From assembly GCF_024623785.1 (NCBI RefSeq), contig NZ_JANKBZ010000031.1:62001-126000 (forward strand): a stretch of DNA of 64,000 bases, in the 5' to 3' direction. Below, piece after piece: positions 16,879 to 25,305 of the stretch; within the stretch, counting starts at the first letter, position 1; each line of letters starts with the position of its first letter. The notes beneath the pieces are model-generated. The model ran no database searches. It had not been told where the DNA came from and saw nothing but the letters and a program-made list of their open reading frames with translations. Origin of the DNA: Archangium lipolyticum. GTDB taxonomy: Bacteria > Myxococcota > Myxococcia > Myxococcales > Myxococcaceae. Made by a program: the position numbers and the translations under genes.

Positions 16879-18749
16879 TCCTTCCATGGGTTGTTCGAAT
16901 CCAGCTTGCGGCTACCGCCGTTCCACGGGTCCTCCCCGTCGAGGCCGCGCTTGTCGCCGCCGCTCCAGGGGTTGTCCGCGTCGAGACCGCGCTTCGCCTT
17001 GCCGGAGACGGCCGCCGGCTTCGACGGCAGCTCGGAGAAACCATCGTCGGCCGGCGCCGCGGTGGGCTGCGGCGATGGGGCGGGAGCACGGGTCTTGGAG
17101 ACACGCTCCCGGCGCACCTCCACGCTCCGCCGCTGCAGGTTGAGCTCCAGCATCAGGTCCTTCTCGAAGCGGAGCTCCTTCACCAGCGGCGTGAAACCGG
17201 CGGCGCTCACGCGCAGCTGATGCACGGCGCCATCCCGGGGGAAGCTGCCCGTGTAGGGGTTGGACGGCAGCACCTCTCCGTCCAGCTGCACCACGGCGCC
17301 GCGTGGCACCACCTGGATGTGCAGCTCGATCTCCTCCGCGGGGGGCTCCTCGCGCGCGGGCGGCTCGACCGCCTCGGGCTTGGGAGGAGCCACCACCTGG
17401 GACGAGGAGGCCAGGACCTCGGCCGGGGGAGTGGGCAGCGGAGCGGGCGTGGGAGCCGCGGCGGCCACCGCCATGGCGGACACGGCCGGCGACGAGGGCT
17501 CTCGAGGCCGGGAGACGGACACCAGGGCCACGCCTCCGGCCACCAGCAGCAGGGCCGCTCCCACCGCGGGCAGCACCCAGCGCCGCTGGGGGGGGACCCG
17601 CGCCAGGGAGACATGGGAGACGATATGCGCCTCGGTGGGAGGCTCCACCTCGAGCACCCGGGAACGCGGCGCGGACAGGGAGTCCTCGGGGGGAGGAGGC
17701 GGCGGCCGCGTCGGCATCGAGGGCACGACGACCCCCAGCTGGCTCCGGCGCGGCTTGCTGCCATTGCCGGAAACCGGCGTGCCGATCGGCGCCGACATCC
17801 CTGAGGGCATCGAGAGCTGCGAGATGAGCTCCGCGAGCTGGAAGGCGCCCACCGACTGCCCACTCCCGAGCAGGAACCGCTCCAGGTCCGCCTGCATCTC
17901 CCGGCAGCTCTGGTAGCGCTCCTCTCGGTCCTTGGCCAGCGCCCGCTCGATGATGTACCGCAGGGGCTCGGGCACATCGGCGCGCCTGTCGGACACGGGC
18001 GTGAAGGGCTCGTGGAGGATCGCGTTCATCAACGCGACCTCGCTGCTGGCCTCGAAGGGCTTGCGCCCCGCCACCAGCTCATACAGCACGACCCCCAGCG
18101 CGTAGATGTCGATGCGCAGGTCGAGCGGCTCGTTGCGGAGCTGCTCGGGCGCCATGTAGGGCACCTTCCCCTTGAGCGTGCCGACACGCGTCTGGTGCAC
18201 CTGGTTGGTCGCCTTGGCGATGCCGAAGTCCACGACCTTCACGGCCCCCGTGCGCGCCAGGAGGATGTTGTCGGGGCTGACGTCCCGGTGCACCAACCCC
18301 AGCGGCTCCCCGGAGAACGGATCGGCGAACTCGTGCGCGTAGGTGAGCCCCTCGCAGATGGCGGAGACGAGCTTCGCGCAGTGGGGCAGCGGCAGCGGCC
18401 GGCCCGCCGCGTGGGCCCTGCGCATCAGCGCGCGGAGGTTCGGGCCATCGATGTACTCCATGGCCAGGAAGTACGCGCCGTCCGCCTCGCCGAAGTCGAA
18501 GATCTGGACGATGTTGGGATGGTTGAGCTGGGCGGCGAGCCGGGCCTCGGAAAGGAACATCTCCACGAACTGGGGCTCATCCGACAGATGCGGGAGGATC
18601 TGCTTCACCACCAGGGTCTTCTCGAACCCCATGGGGCCCGCCACGCGCGCCCGGTAGACCTTGGCCATGCCTCCATGCCCAAGCTCTCCCAGCAGCTCGT
18701 ACCGGCCCAACCGTGGGCTGTTCGAAACACTGTCTCGGGCGTCCGGCAC
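16875..18749 (-). CDS. Membrane Ser/Thr protein kinase with PEGA domain and PW-motif tail
   Basis: 624 aa. Hanks-type kinase domain at ~17-295: Gly loop [12 protein letters not shown], Lys49 in [12 protein letters not shown] at 154-161, DFG at 174-176, APEQ at 200-203. A cytoplasmic Pro-rich linker is followed by one membrane helix (~391-412) and an outside Pro/Ala linker, then a PEGA domain (~475-540; [20 protein letters not shown]). The last ~40 residues contain three near-repeats ending in PW ([27 protein letters not shown]). Faces the operator-like array at 18857-18927 on its 5' side. Confidence 0.92.
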   Translation of the reverse strand: MPDARDSVSNSPRLGRYELLGELGHGGMAKVYRARVAGPMGFEKTLVVKQILPHLSDEPQFVEMFLSEARLAAQLNHPNIVQIFDFGEADGAYFLAMEYIDGPNLRALMRRAHAAGRPLPLPHCAKLVSAICEGLTYAHEFADPFSGEPLGLVHRDVSPDNILLARTGAVKVVDFGIAKATNQVHQTRVGTLKGKVPYMAPEQLRNEPLDLRIDIYALGVVLYELVAGRKPFEASSEVALMNAILHEPFTPVSDRRADVPEPLRYIIERALAKDREERYQSCREMQADLERFLLGSGQSVGAFQLAELISQLSMPSGMSAPIGTPVSGNGSKPRRSQLGVVVPSMPTRPPPPPPEDSLSAPRSRVLEVEPPTEAHIVSHVSLARVPPQRRWVLPAVGAALLLVAGGVALVSVSRPREPSSPAVSAMAVAAAAPTPAPLPTPPAEVLASSSQVVAPPKPEAVEPPAREEPPAEEIELHIQVVPRGAVVQLDGEVLPSNPYTGSFPRDGAVHQLRVSAAGFTPLVKELRFEKDLMLELNLQRRSVEVRRERVSKTRAPAPSPQPTAAPADDGFSELPSKPAAVSGKAKRGLDADNPWSGGDKRGLDGEDPWNGGSRKLDSNNPWKE

Positions 18750-18856
18750 CTGTTACCTCGGCGTCAATAATTGAAGTGCGAATAACGTGTTTTCGTCACT
18801 CTGTCGAGATGACCCAGACACAATGTATTGACTTGACCGGAACAGTGATGAAGCCA

Positions 18857-18927
18857 GTCACGATTTCGTGACACGAGCGACGTCACACTTTCGTGACACG
18901 ACTCAAAGTCACACATTCGTCACACGC
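18857..18927. promoter_or_regulatory. Three-copy operator-like repeat array
   Basis: Three 20-nt direct repeats start at 18857, 18882 and 18908 (25- and 26-nt periods). The first core GTCACGATTTCGTGAC (18857-18872) is a perfect inverted repeat; the second, GTCACACTTTCGTGAC, is near-perfect; the third, GTCACACATTCGTCAC, is weaker. The array ends 13 nt before the ATG of the DUF885 gene and lies about 110 nt upstream of the kinase start on the other strand. It looks like a cooperative repressor or activator site; the regulator is unknown. Confidence 0.6.
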
Positions 18928-18940
18928 CACAGGGGAGAGA

Positions 18941-20620
18941 ATGACGACCCTCGATGCCTTCGTCCGGCTCCGCGCCTCGTTCTTCGAGCGCTATCTCCAG
19001 ACACAGCCCGAGGAAGCCACCACGCTCGGGCTGCACCATCTGGATGACCGGCTGAAGGATCTCTCCGGGTCCGCGCTGGGGGATGAGTACGCCTTCCATC
19101 GCGACGCCCTCGCCCGGCTCGAGCGGCTGCCACCCGAGGAGCTCCCGGCGGACGCGCAGCTCGACCGGCTGTCGATGCTCGGCGTCACCCGGTTCCACGT
19201 CCACACCTACGAGGACCTGCGCGACCACCGGCGGAACGTCGAGCTATCGACCTATCCGCACACCATGTTGCAGTACCAGCTCGGCCAGGCCGAGACGGCC
19301 GGGGACTGGGCGGCCATCGCCAGCCGCGTCGCGTGCATCCCCACGTTCCTCCGGCAACAGGAGCAGCTGCTCGCCGAGGGACTCGCCACGGGCGAGACGC
19401 CCGACGTGCACGTCGTCCAGGACATCGCGGACGACCAGCTGCCCGTCATCGTGCGGTACTTCGAGCACCTCCCGGCCCTGCCCGAAGCGCACCAGGTGAC
19501 GCTCTCCCAGGCCGGAACCCGGGAGCTCCAACAGGCGGCCTGGGAGGCCCGGGAGGCCTTCGCCCAGCACCACCGGTTCCTCCTCGAGCGCGTGCTGCCC
19601 CGCGCGGGCTCCAGTGTCGTGCTGGGTGCGGACGAGTACCAGTGGCGGCTGCGAAACACCTTCGGGCTCACCACCCCCCCCGAGGAGCTGGTGCGGCGAG
19701 CCGAGGACGTGCTGGCCCGGACCCAGGCCTCCATCATCCAGCTCGCCGATCAGCTCGGCGCGCCGCTCTCCAATCTGGCCGAGGCCCGGGCGCTGCTCTC
19801 CCAGCTCGAGACGGAGAACCCGGCCCGGGACGAGGACGTCATCCCCCTCTACCGGGGGCTCATCGAGCGCGCCGAGCGCTTCATCCACGAGCGGGGGATG
19901 TTCGACGTGCCCGCGGGCTACCGGTTGGGACTGAAGGCCATGCCCCCGGGCATGGTGGACGTGCGAGGCACCAACTGGCCCGCGCCGCTGTTGGATCCGC
20001 GCAAGGTGGGCTGGTTCGTGCTGGCCCCCATGGCGCAAGCCCACCCCACGGTCTGGGCCGCGCTGCTGGCGGTGCACGAGGGCATCCCCGGCCACTTCCT
20101 GCAGAGCGTCGCCTGGCAGCGTGGCTTCTCCCAGCACCCCGCCCCGGTCCGCTTCCTCCTGGTGACGGACCACGTGGCCATGGCGCGCGGCAACTTCGGC
20201 CCCATGCTCAACATCGAGGGCCATGCCACCTACGCCGAGGAGCGGATGCGGCGCGAGGGCTTCTACACCGCCCCCGAGTCGCTCACGGCGCTCGTGGCCC
20301 GGGCCCTGCGCGCGGTGCGCGTGGTGGTGGACATCGGCCTCCACACCCGGCGCATGGACGAGGAGGCGGCGGTGCGCTACCTGATGCACCACGCCTGCAT
20401 GCCGGAGCCCAACGCGCAGCGCGAGGTGCTCCGCTACAAGCGCATCCCCATGCAGGCCATCACCTACCTGCTCGGCGCGCTCGAATTCGAGCGGTTGGCG
20501 GAGGACTGCCGGCGCGAGCGCGGGAGCCGCTTCGACGAGGCCGCCTTCCACGACGAGCTCTTCTCGTTCGGCCCGGTGTCGCCCGCGCTCCTGCGGCGCT
20601 TCATGCTGAGCGCGCCGTGA
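18941..20620 (+). CDS. DUF885 family protein, predicted metallopeptidase-like
   Basis: 559 aa, usual length for DUF885. The family's zinc-type motif appears as HEGIPGH at 379-385 (HExxxxH), followed by a conserved NIEGHATYAEE block. No signal peptide, so probably cytoplasmic here. Start ATG 18941 was chosen because GGGGAGAG sits just upstream; an upstream ATG at 18893 would read through the operator-like repeats. The 3' end overlaps the convergent pyrophosphatase gene by 20 nt. Confidence 0.8.
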   Translation: MTTLDAFVRLRASFFERYLQTQPEEATTLGLHHLDDRLKDLSGSALGDEYAFHRDALARLERLPPEELPADAQLDRLSMLGVTRFHVHTYEDLRDHRRNVELSTYPHTMLQYQLGQAETAGDWAAIASRVACIPTFLRQQEQLLAEGLATGETPDVHVVQDIADDQLPVIVRYFEHLPALPEAHQVTLSQAGTRELQQAAWEAREAFAQHHRFLLERVLPRAGSSVVLGADEYQWRLRNTFGLTTPPEELVRRAEDVLARTQASIIQLADQLGAPLSNLAEARALLSQLETENPARDEDVIPLYRGLIERAERFIHERGMFDVPAGYRLGLKAMPPGMVDVRGTNWPAPLLDPRKVGWFVLAPMAQAHPTVWAALLAVHEGIPGHFLQSVAWQRGFSQHPAPVRFLLVTDHVAMARGNFGPMLNIEGHATYAEERMRREGFYTAPESLTALVARALRAVRVVVDIGLHTRRMDEEAAVRYLMHHACMPEPNAQREVLRYKRIPMQAITYLLGALEFERLAEDCRRERGSRFDEAAFHDELFSFGPVSPALLRRFMLSAP

Positions 20621-21050
20621 AGTCGGCGAGCCATCCCAGGAAGCGCGTGTCCCCGCTCCGCCTGCCGCGCACCCGGTGCAGCCCCCGCTTGAAGAGGGCG
20701 TAGGCGCGGAAGAAGGTCTCCAGGCCCGCCCTGTCCACCGGGCGCAGCGGCCGGGTGCTGCAGATGACCTTGGGATCGGCCTCCCCCGCGTCGAGGAAGC
20801 CAATCACCCCCACCACCGGCACGCGCAGGCGATCGCCCCGGCGCAGGCGGGGACCGAGCACCACCACGTCGAGCGGATCTCCATCTCCCGAGCCCAGCCC
20901 GGGGATGCACCCGTAGTTGTAGGGACACGGCAGCGGGGAGACGAAGTCGACGCTCCCGTCCGCGCGCCGCTTCACCAGGGACCAGCGAGGGGATTCGATC
21001 AGGACTTCGGGCTCGCGCGGGAGCTCCGGAGGAAGGGAGGAGTCGGGCAC
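20601..21050 (-). CDS. Small family I inorganic pyrophosphatase-like protein with altered active site
   Basis: 149 aa from GTG 21050, shorter than the ~175-aa bacterial enzyme. Family I landmarks are present: CPYNYGCIPG, the signature DGDPLDV, and DAGEADPK (matching the D97/D102/K104 region of the E. coli enzyme). By eye alignment, positions equal to E. coli E31, R43 and K142 are not conserved (R, missing, A). It could be a divergent PPase or a related phosphohydrolase. No SD precedes the GTG and no better start is visible. Tail-to-tail 20-nt overlap with the DUF885 gene. Confidence 0.65.
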   Translation of the reverse strand: MPDSSLPPELPREPEVLIESPRWSLVKRRADGSVDFVSPLPCPYNYGCIPGLGSGDGDPLDVVVLGPRLRRGDRLRVPVVGVIGFLDAGEADPKVICSTRPLRPVDRAGLETFFRAYALFKRGLHRVRGRRSGDTRFLGWLADFTARSA

Positions 21051-21303
21051 ACGGGCTGTGTAGCATGAAGAGGCCCCTTGCTCGTCCCGCCGCCGACGGA
21101 GCGGCGAGCCCCGGACGTCCAGGCCTCCGGGCCCGCATCCCCCGCCAACCGTCCACGAGGGGACGCTCACGATGGAGAGTGCTCCACACTCGGCGCGGAC
21201 ATTGTGAACCCGGGTACTTCCGTGGAATTGGAAGCTTTGACCGCCCCTGGTCTCCACGGGGGCCGCGTCCCACCTCCTCCCGATGCGGCGAAGGAGGGCG
21301 GCG

Positions 21304-23016
21304 ATGGGGCGGCGATGGGGACTTCTGGGGCTTCTGTTCCTGACGGCGTGTTCGAACTCGGAGTACGACATCTCGGAGCAGCGCCAGAAGGCGTGCACGG
21401 ATGTGGCCGCGGGCGCCGTTCCCGAGCCGGCGCCAGCCTCGCCCCGGTCCACGCCTGAGCCCAGGGACGGCCGCGAGTCCTTCATCGTGCGCTACCGCCA
21501 GGGCGGCCGGGTGAGCGCCGCCGCGGTCCAGCGGCTGGGCGGACAGGTGAAGGCGCAGTACCGCTCCATCCCGGCGGTGGCCGCGCGCCTGACGGACGAG
21601 GAACGGGCCCGGCTCGCCGAGGATCCAGACGTGGAGCGCATCGAGCCGGATGGGGAGCTGCGGGCGCTCGGCACGCCCATATTGGCCGGCTCGGTGGAGG
21701 AGTACACCAGCGCGGTGCGCATGGTGCAGGCACCGGGGGTCTGGGACGCCAACGAGGACGGCGTGCTCGACACGGGAGCGCCGGTCGGCGCGGGCATCCG
21801 CGTGTGCGTCATCGACAGCGGCATCGACCGGCGGCACCCCGAGCTGACCATTCCCTACGTGGCCGGCTACGACTTCGTGGACGACGACGAGGACCCGAGC
21901 GACGAGACGGACGGCGTGCGGGGCATCGGCCACGGCACGCACGTGGCGGGCATCATCGCGGCCCAGCTGTCCTCGGGGGGCGCGACGTACCCGAACTCGA
22001 GCCCGAACGGCATGGTGGGCGTGGCCCCCGGCGCGGAGCTGCTGATCGCCCGGGTGCTCAACGTGCAGGAGCGCGCCAGCGTCAGCAAGGTGCTCCTGGC
22101 GCTCGAGTGGTGCCAGCGGCAGGGGGCACGCATCGCCTCGCTGTCGCTCGGCTCGCCGGTGAACATGGGGCGCACGGCGCAGGAGGCCTTCCAGGCCGCG
22201 AGCGACGCGGGGATGCTCGTCGTCGCGGCCGCGGGGAACGACAGCAGCCCGGGCAACCAGGCGCCGCTCAGCTATCCGGCGGCCTTCCCCTCGGTGCTGG
22301 CCGTGGGCGCGGTGGACGAGCTGGAAGAGGTGGCCGCCTTCTCCAACGGGGGCGAGACGCTGAGCCTGATGGCCCCCGGCGTGAACGTGCTCTCCTCCGT
22401 CACCCTCCAGGGGGCCACGGTGGCGCAGCTCGACGCGCAGGGGCAGCCGTTCGACTCCCGCTCGCTCTTCTTCGCGCCGGCGGGGGAGTACACGGGCAAG
22501 CTCATCGACTGCGGCATGGGCGAGGGCCAGGGGTGCAAGGGAGGCACGTGTGATGGCTTCGTGGCCTACGTGCGGCTCACCGGGAGCAGCTCGGCCTCGC
22601 GCATCGCGCAGAGCGTGATACGGCAGGGCGCGCGGGCCATCATCTTCGGGACGGACGAGTCCGAGAGCCAGGACTGGCAGCTGGCCCTGGATGGGCCGGG
22701 CAAGAATTGGGTGCCGACACTGGCGGTGGGCCGGGAGTCGCGCGCATCCGTGCTCAAGCACCTGGGCCGGGACACGCACGTGAACCTGCGGGGCGTGGAC
22801 TACGCCTATTTCCCGGGCACCTCGATGGCCGCTCCGCACGTGTCGGGTGTGGCGGCACTGGTGTGGAGCGCGCGCCCGGCGATGAAGGCCTCCGAGGTGC
22901 GCTCGCTGTTGGAGGAAACGGCGAGGGACCTGGGCGAACAGGGCCACGACGCGCAATCCGGCCACGGGCTGGTGCAGGCGAAGGCGGCGCTCGACGCACT
23001 CCAGAAGCGCCCGTGA
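21304..23016 (+). CDS. S8 (subtilisin-like) serine protease lipoprotein with PA-type insertion
   Basis: 570 aa. Lipobox LTAC at ~13-16. An I9-like inhibitory propeptide spans about 57-122. Catalytic triad by motif: Asp171 (VCVIDSGID), His210 (GHGTHVAG), Ser507 (GTSMAAPHVSG), with oxyanion Asn312 (GND). Between Asn and Ser there is a ~140-residue insertion, probably a protease-associated domain, with a Cys-rich loop (IDCGMGEGQGCKGGTCDG). Start ATG 21304 has AAGGAGG upstream; an earlier in-frame ATG at 21283 precedes the SD. Anchored lipoprotein, likely surface or periplasmic. Confidence 0.9.
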   Translation: MGRRWGLLGLLFLTACSNSEYDISEQRQKACTDVAAGAVPEPAPASPRSTPEPRDGRESFIVRYRQGGRVSAAAVQRLGGQVKAQYRSIPAVAARLTDEERARLAEDPDVERIEPDGELRALGTPILAGSVEEYTSAVRMVQAPGVWDANEDGVLDTGAPVGAGIRVCVIDSGIDRRHPELTIPYVAGYDFVDDDEDPSDETDGVRGIGHGTHVAGIIAAQLSSGGATYPNSSPNGMVGVAPGAELLIARVLNVQERASVSKVLLALEWCQRQGARIASLSLGSPVNMGRTAQEAFQAASDAGMLVVAAAGNDSSPGNQAPLSYPAAFPSVLAVGAVDELEEVAAFSNGGETLSLMAPGVNVLSSVTLQGATVAQLDAQGQPFDSRSLFFAPAGEYTGKLIDCGMGEGQGCKGGTCDGFVAYVRLTGSSSASRIAQSVIRQGARAIIFGTDESESQDWQLALDGPGKNWVPTLAVGRESRASVLKHLGRDTHVNLRGVDYAYFPGTSMAAPHVSGVAALVWSARPAMKASEVRSLLEETARDLGEQGHDAQSGHGLVQAKAALDALQKRP

Positions 23017-23031
23017 GCGCCACGCCAGCCA

Positions 23032-23991
23032 CTAACCACGGGGCTCTTCGAACAAGACCGTCTCGGGGAGGCTCGCCGGCAGGGGACCGAGCCACCCGAG
23101 CTTGAGGGCCGCCAGGTTCGCGCCGGCCTTCCCGCAGAGCGCTGGCGGATGACCGCGCAACCACGCGGTCAGGAAGCCGGCCCAGTACGCATCGCCCGCT
23201 CCCGTGGCATCGACGACCTGGATGGGCCTGCCCGGAATGCGGAGGGGCGTCTCGCCGCGCCGCGTGGAGATCAGGCTGCCCTCCTTCCCGAGCGTCAGAC
23301 AGACCAGGGAAGCGCCCATGTCGTGGAAGGCATCGAGGGCCTGCTCCCGCGTGAGCGCTCCCGTTCCGAAGAGCCGCTCCACGTCATCACCACTGGCCTT
23401 CACCAGCGCCCGGTGCGAGCACCAGGCGGCCACCACCTCGAGCGCCTCGCGCCGATCGGGCCAGATGCGAGGGGCGTAGTTCACATCGAGGCTCACCTGT
23501 CCCCCGGCCGCCACCGTCTCGCGGGCCGCATCCAGGAGGGAGGAGCGCGCCGGCTCGCGGCTCAGGGCGAAGCAGGTGGTGTGGAGCACGGCACACCGCC
23601 GCAACAGCTCCTGGGGGAGGTGGTGGGGTTGGAGCTGGACGTCGGCCCCCCGGTAGGCGACGAAGTCGGGCGTGCCCTCCGAGCGGGACACCACCACCAG
23701 ACTGGTGGGGGCCACGGAGTCGACGGCGATGTAACGGGTATCGGCGCCCGTGGCGGCCACCTGCTCCTTCAGGTACGTCCCCAGCGAGTCATCGCCCACG
23801 CAGGACACCACGGCGACCCGCTGACCCAGACGCGCCATGTTGGCGGCCAGATTGGAGGGACTGCCTCCCTGGAAGCGTTCGAAGGTGCGTGCCTGCCCGA
23901 GACTCCCGGCCGGCTCCTGTCCGATGAGATCCACCAGCAGCTCACCGGCGGCCACGAGGCCGTAAACCGTGTCCCCACCCTCTGTGCTCAT
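23032..23991 (-). CDS. PfkB-family carbohydrate kinase, probable fructokinase
   Basis: 319 aa. Ribokinase/PfkB fold: N-terminal AAGELLVDLIG and the GGSPSNLAANMARLG substrate loop, C-terminal signature DATGAGDAYWAGFL with the catalytic Asp. GGSPSN(L/V)A is typical of fructokinases. Its ATG (23989-23991) overlaps the stop of the invertase-like gene (ATGA), which argues for a joint sucrose-to-fructose-phosphate role. Confidence 0.88.
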   Translation of the reverse strand: MSTEGGDTVYGLVAAGELLVDLIGQEPAGSLGQARTFERFQGGSPSNLAANMARLGQRVAVVSCVGDDSLGTYLKEQVAATGADTRYIAVDSVAPTSLVVVSRSEGTPDFVAYRGADVQLQPHHLPQELLRRCAVLHTTCFALSREPARSSLLDAARETVAAGGQVSLDVNYAPRIWPDRREALEVVAAWCSHRALVKASGDDVERLFGTGALTREQALDAFHDMGASLVCLTLGKEGSLISTRRGETPLRIPGRPIQVVDATGAGDAYWAGFLTAWLRGHPPALCGKAGANLAALKLGWLGPLPASLPETVLFEEPRG

Positions 23992-25226
23992 GGCCGTGGA
24001 CCGGGTGGGCTGGAGGACGCCTCACCGAAGTAGAGGGACTTCCCCTCCAGGAAGTGGTGCAGCAACACGGCCCCGGCGGCGCTCCACGTGCAGACGCGAG
24101 TCCCCAACGGCTGGCCCGTCCGCGCATGGAAGTTCTCATAGAAGCCCCACTCGGAGCCCTCGGCATCCAGCTGGTTGAGCCTGTGGATGGCCGACAGTAG
24201 CTCCCGAGCCCGCTCCCGCTCTCCCAGGGCGCACAGCGCCGCGCCCCACCAGCCATTCCACACCGGCCAGAGGCCACCGTTGTGGAACTCGCCCGGGGCG
24301 TTCCGGAAGCCATAGCGGCAGTTGGCCTGGAGCGCGCTCCAGCCCTCCTCGCCCGGAAGGATGCTCGGCCAGAACGAGGGCAGCAGTCCCGTGGGCGGCT
24401 CCGCGAGCCGCCGCGCATGGGCGGCCAGCCGCGCGTCCTGCCCGGCCTCGCCCAGCCGCAACAGGACACACAACGCATTGGCCAGCAGATCGAACTTCGT
24501 GTCGTAGCCCCCTGGCGCCAGGGAGCTCAGCCAGTAGGACCCCGGCCCCTGCCCTTCCAGGGCCAGGCTGTACGCCCGGGGATGGTACACCTCCTCCCGA
24601 GGAGCCTCCGGCACGGGCCAGTAGTTGGTCTGGATGAGCCGGGTGAGGCGGACGGCCTGCTCGGCCACGGCCGGCTCCTGGAAGTGGTCCGCGAAGCAGC
24701 GCAGGGCCCAGAGCCGCAGCACCTGATCGTAGAGCACGTAACCGTGGAGGATGTACTCGTCGGCCCAGTCACCGGACTGTGGCACGTACACCAGACCCCG
24801 CTCGTTGAACTCCCAGGCCTGGAGCAACCGCAACCCCTTGCGCAACGCCGGCAGCAGGGCTTGGGAAAAGGAGCGGTCTCCCGTGAAGTGGGCGTACTGG
24901 CACACGCCGATGATGAACCACGGGACCGTATCCACCCGGCCAGCGAGGCCGCCGAAGCTCACCCGGCGCGTGCCGGCCTCCTCGTGGACGTTGGAGGGGA
25001 TGTGCCCCAGCGGAGACTGGTGGGCGGCGAGGGTCTCGAGGGTCCGTTTCAGTGCCTCGGCCAGACGCGCCTCTCCGGTCAGCAGCCCCGCGAGGCCGCA
25101 GACGATTCCATCCCGGGCCCAGATGCGCCGGTAGTTGGTGGTGGGCGTGAGGCTGGCCAGGAAACCCTCCCCGGTAACGGAGTCGGACAGCAGCTTCCTG
25201 GCGCGGGCATAGGCGATGTCGTCCAT
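23988..25226 (-). CDS. GH100-type alkaline/neutral invertase-like glycoside hydrolase
   Basis: 412 aa from ATG 25226 (MDDIAYARARKLLSD). (alpha/alpha)6-barrel features: TNYRRIWARDGIVCGLAGLL, DTVPWFIIGVCQYAHFTGDR, SGDWADEYILHGYVLYDQVL, FRNAPGEFHNGGLWPVWNGW and WGFYENFHARTGQPLGTR, all resembling GH100 invertases. It would hydrolyse sucrose in the cytoplasm. No signal peptide. A longer in-frame reading to 25322 overlaps the divergent FliB-like gene; the SD is weak. Precedes the fructokinase with a 4-nt overlap. A related sugar-hydrolysing GH family cannot be fully excluded. Confidence 0.75.
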   Translation of the reverse strand: MDDIAYARARKLLSDSVTGEGFLASLTPTTNYRRIWARDGIVCGLAGLLTGEARLAEALKRTLETLAAHQSPLGHIPSNVHEEAGTRRVSFGGLAGRVDTVPWFIIGVCQYAHFTGDRSFSQALLPALRKGLRLLQAWEFNERGLVYVPQSGDWADEYILHGYVLYDQVLRLWALRCFADHFQEPAVAEQAVRLTRLIQTNYWPVPEAPREEVYHPRAYSLALEGQGPGSYWLSSLAPGGYDTKFDLLANALCVLLRLGEAGQDARLAAHARRLAEPPTGLLPSFWPSILPGEEGWSALQANCRYGFRNAPGEFHNGGLWPVWNGWWGAALCALGERERARELLSAIHRLNQLDAEGSEWGFYENFHARTGQPLGTRVCTWSAAGAVLLHHFLEGKSLYFGEASSSPPGPRP

Positions 25227-25305
25227 GGGAGACCGAGAAAGATTAGCCGAGCTGCCAGGGTCGAAGCCGGGTTGGCTCCGGATGAAGGTAGACTCCGAAC
25301 ACTCC

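Noticed and set aside
21215-21240. Possible sigma-54 promoter (TGGAATTGGAAGC)
   Set aside because: The GG to GC distance is 8 nt instead of the 10 nt needed, and flanking bases fit poorly.
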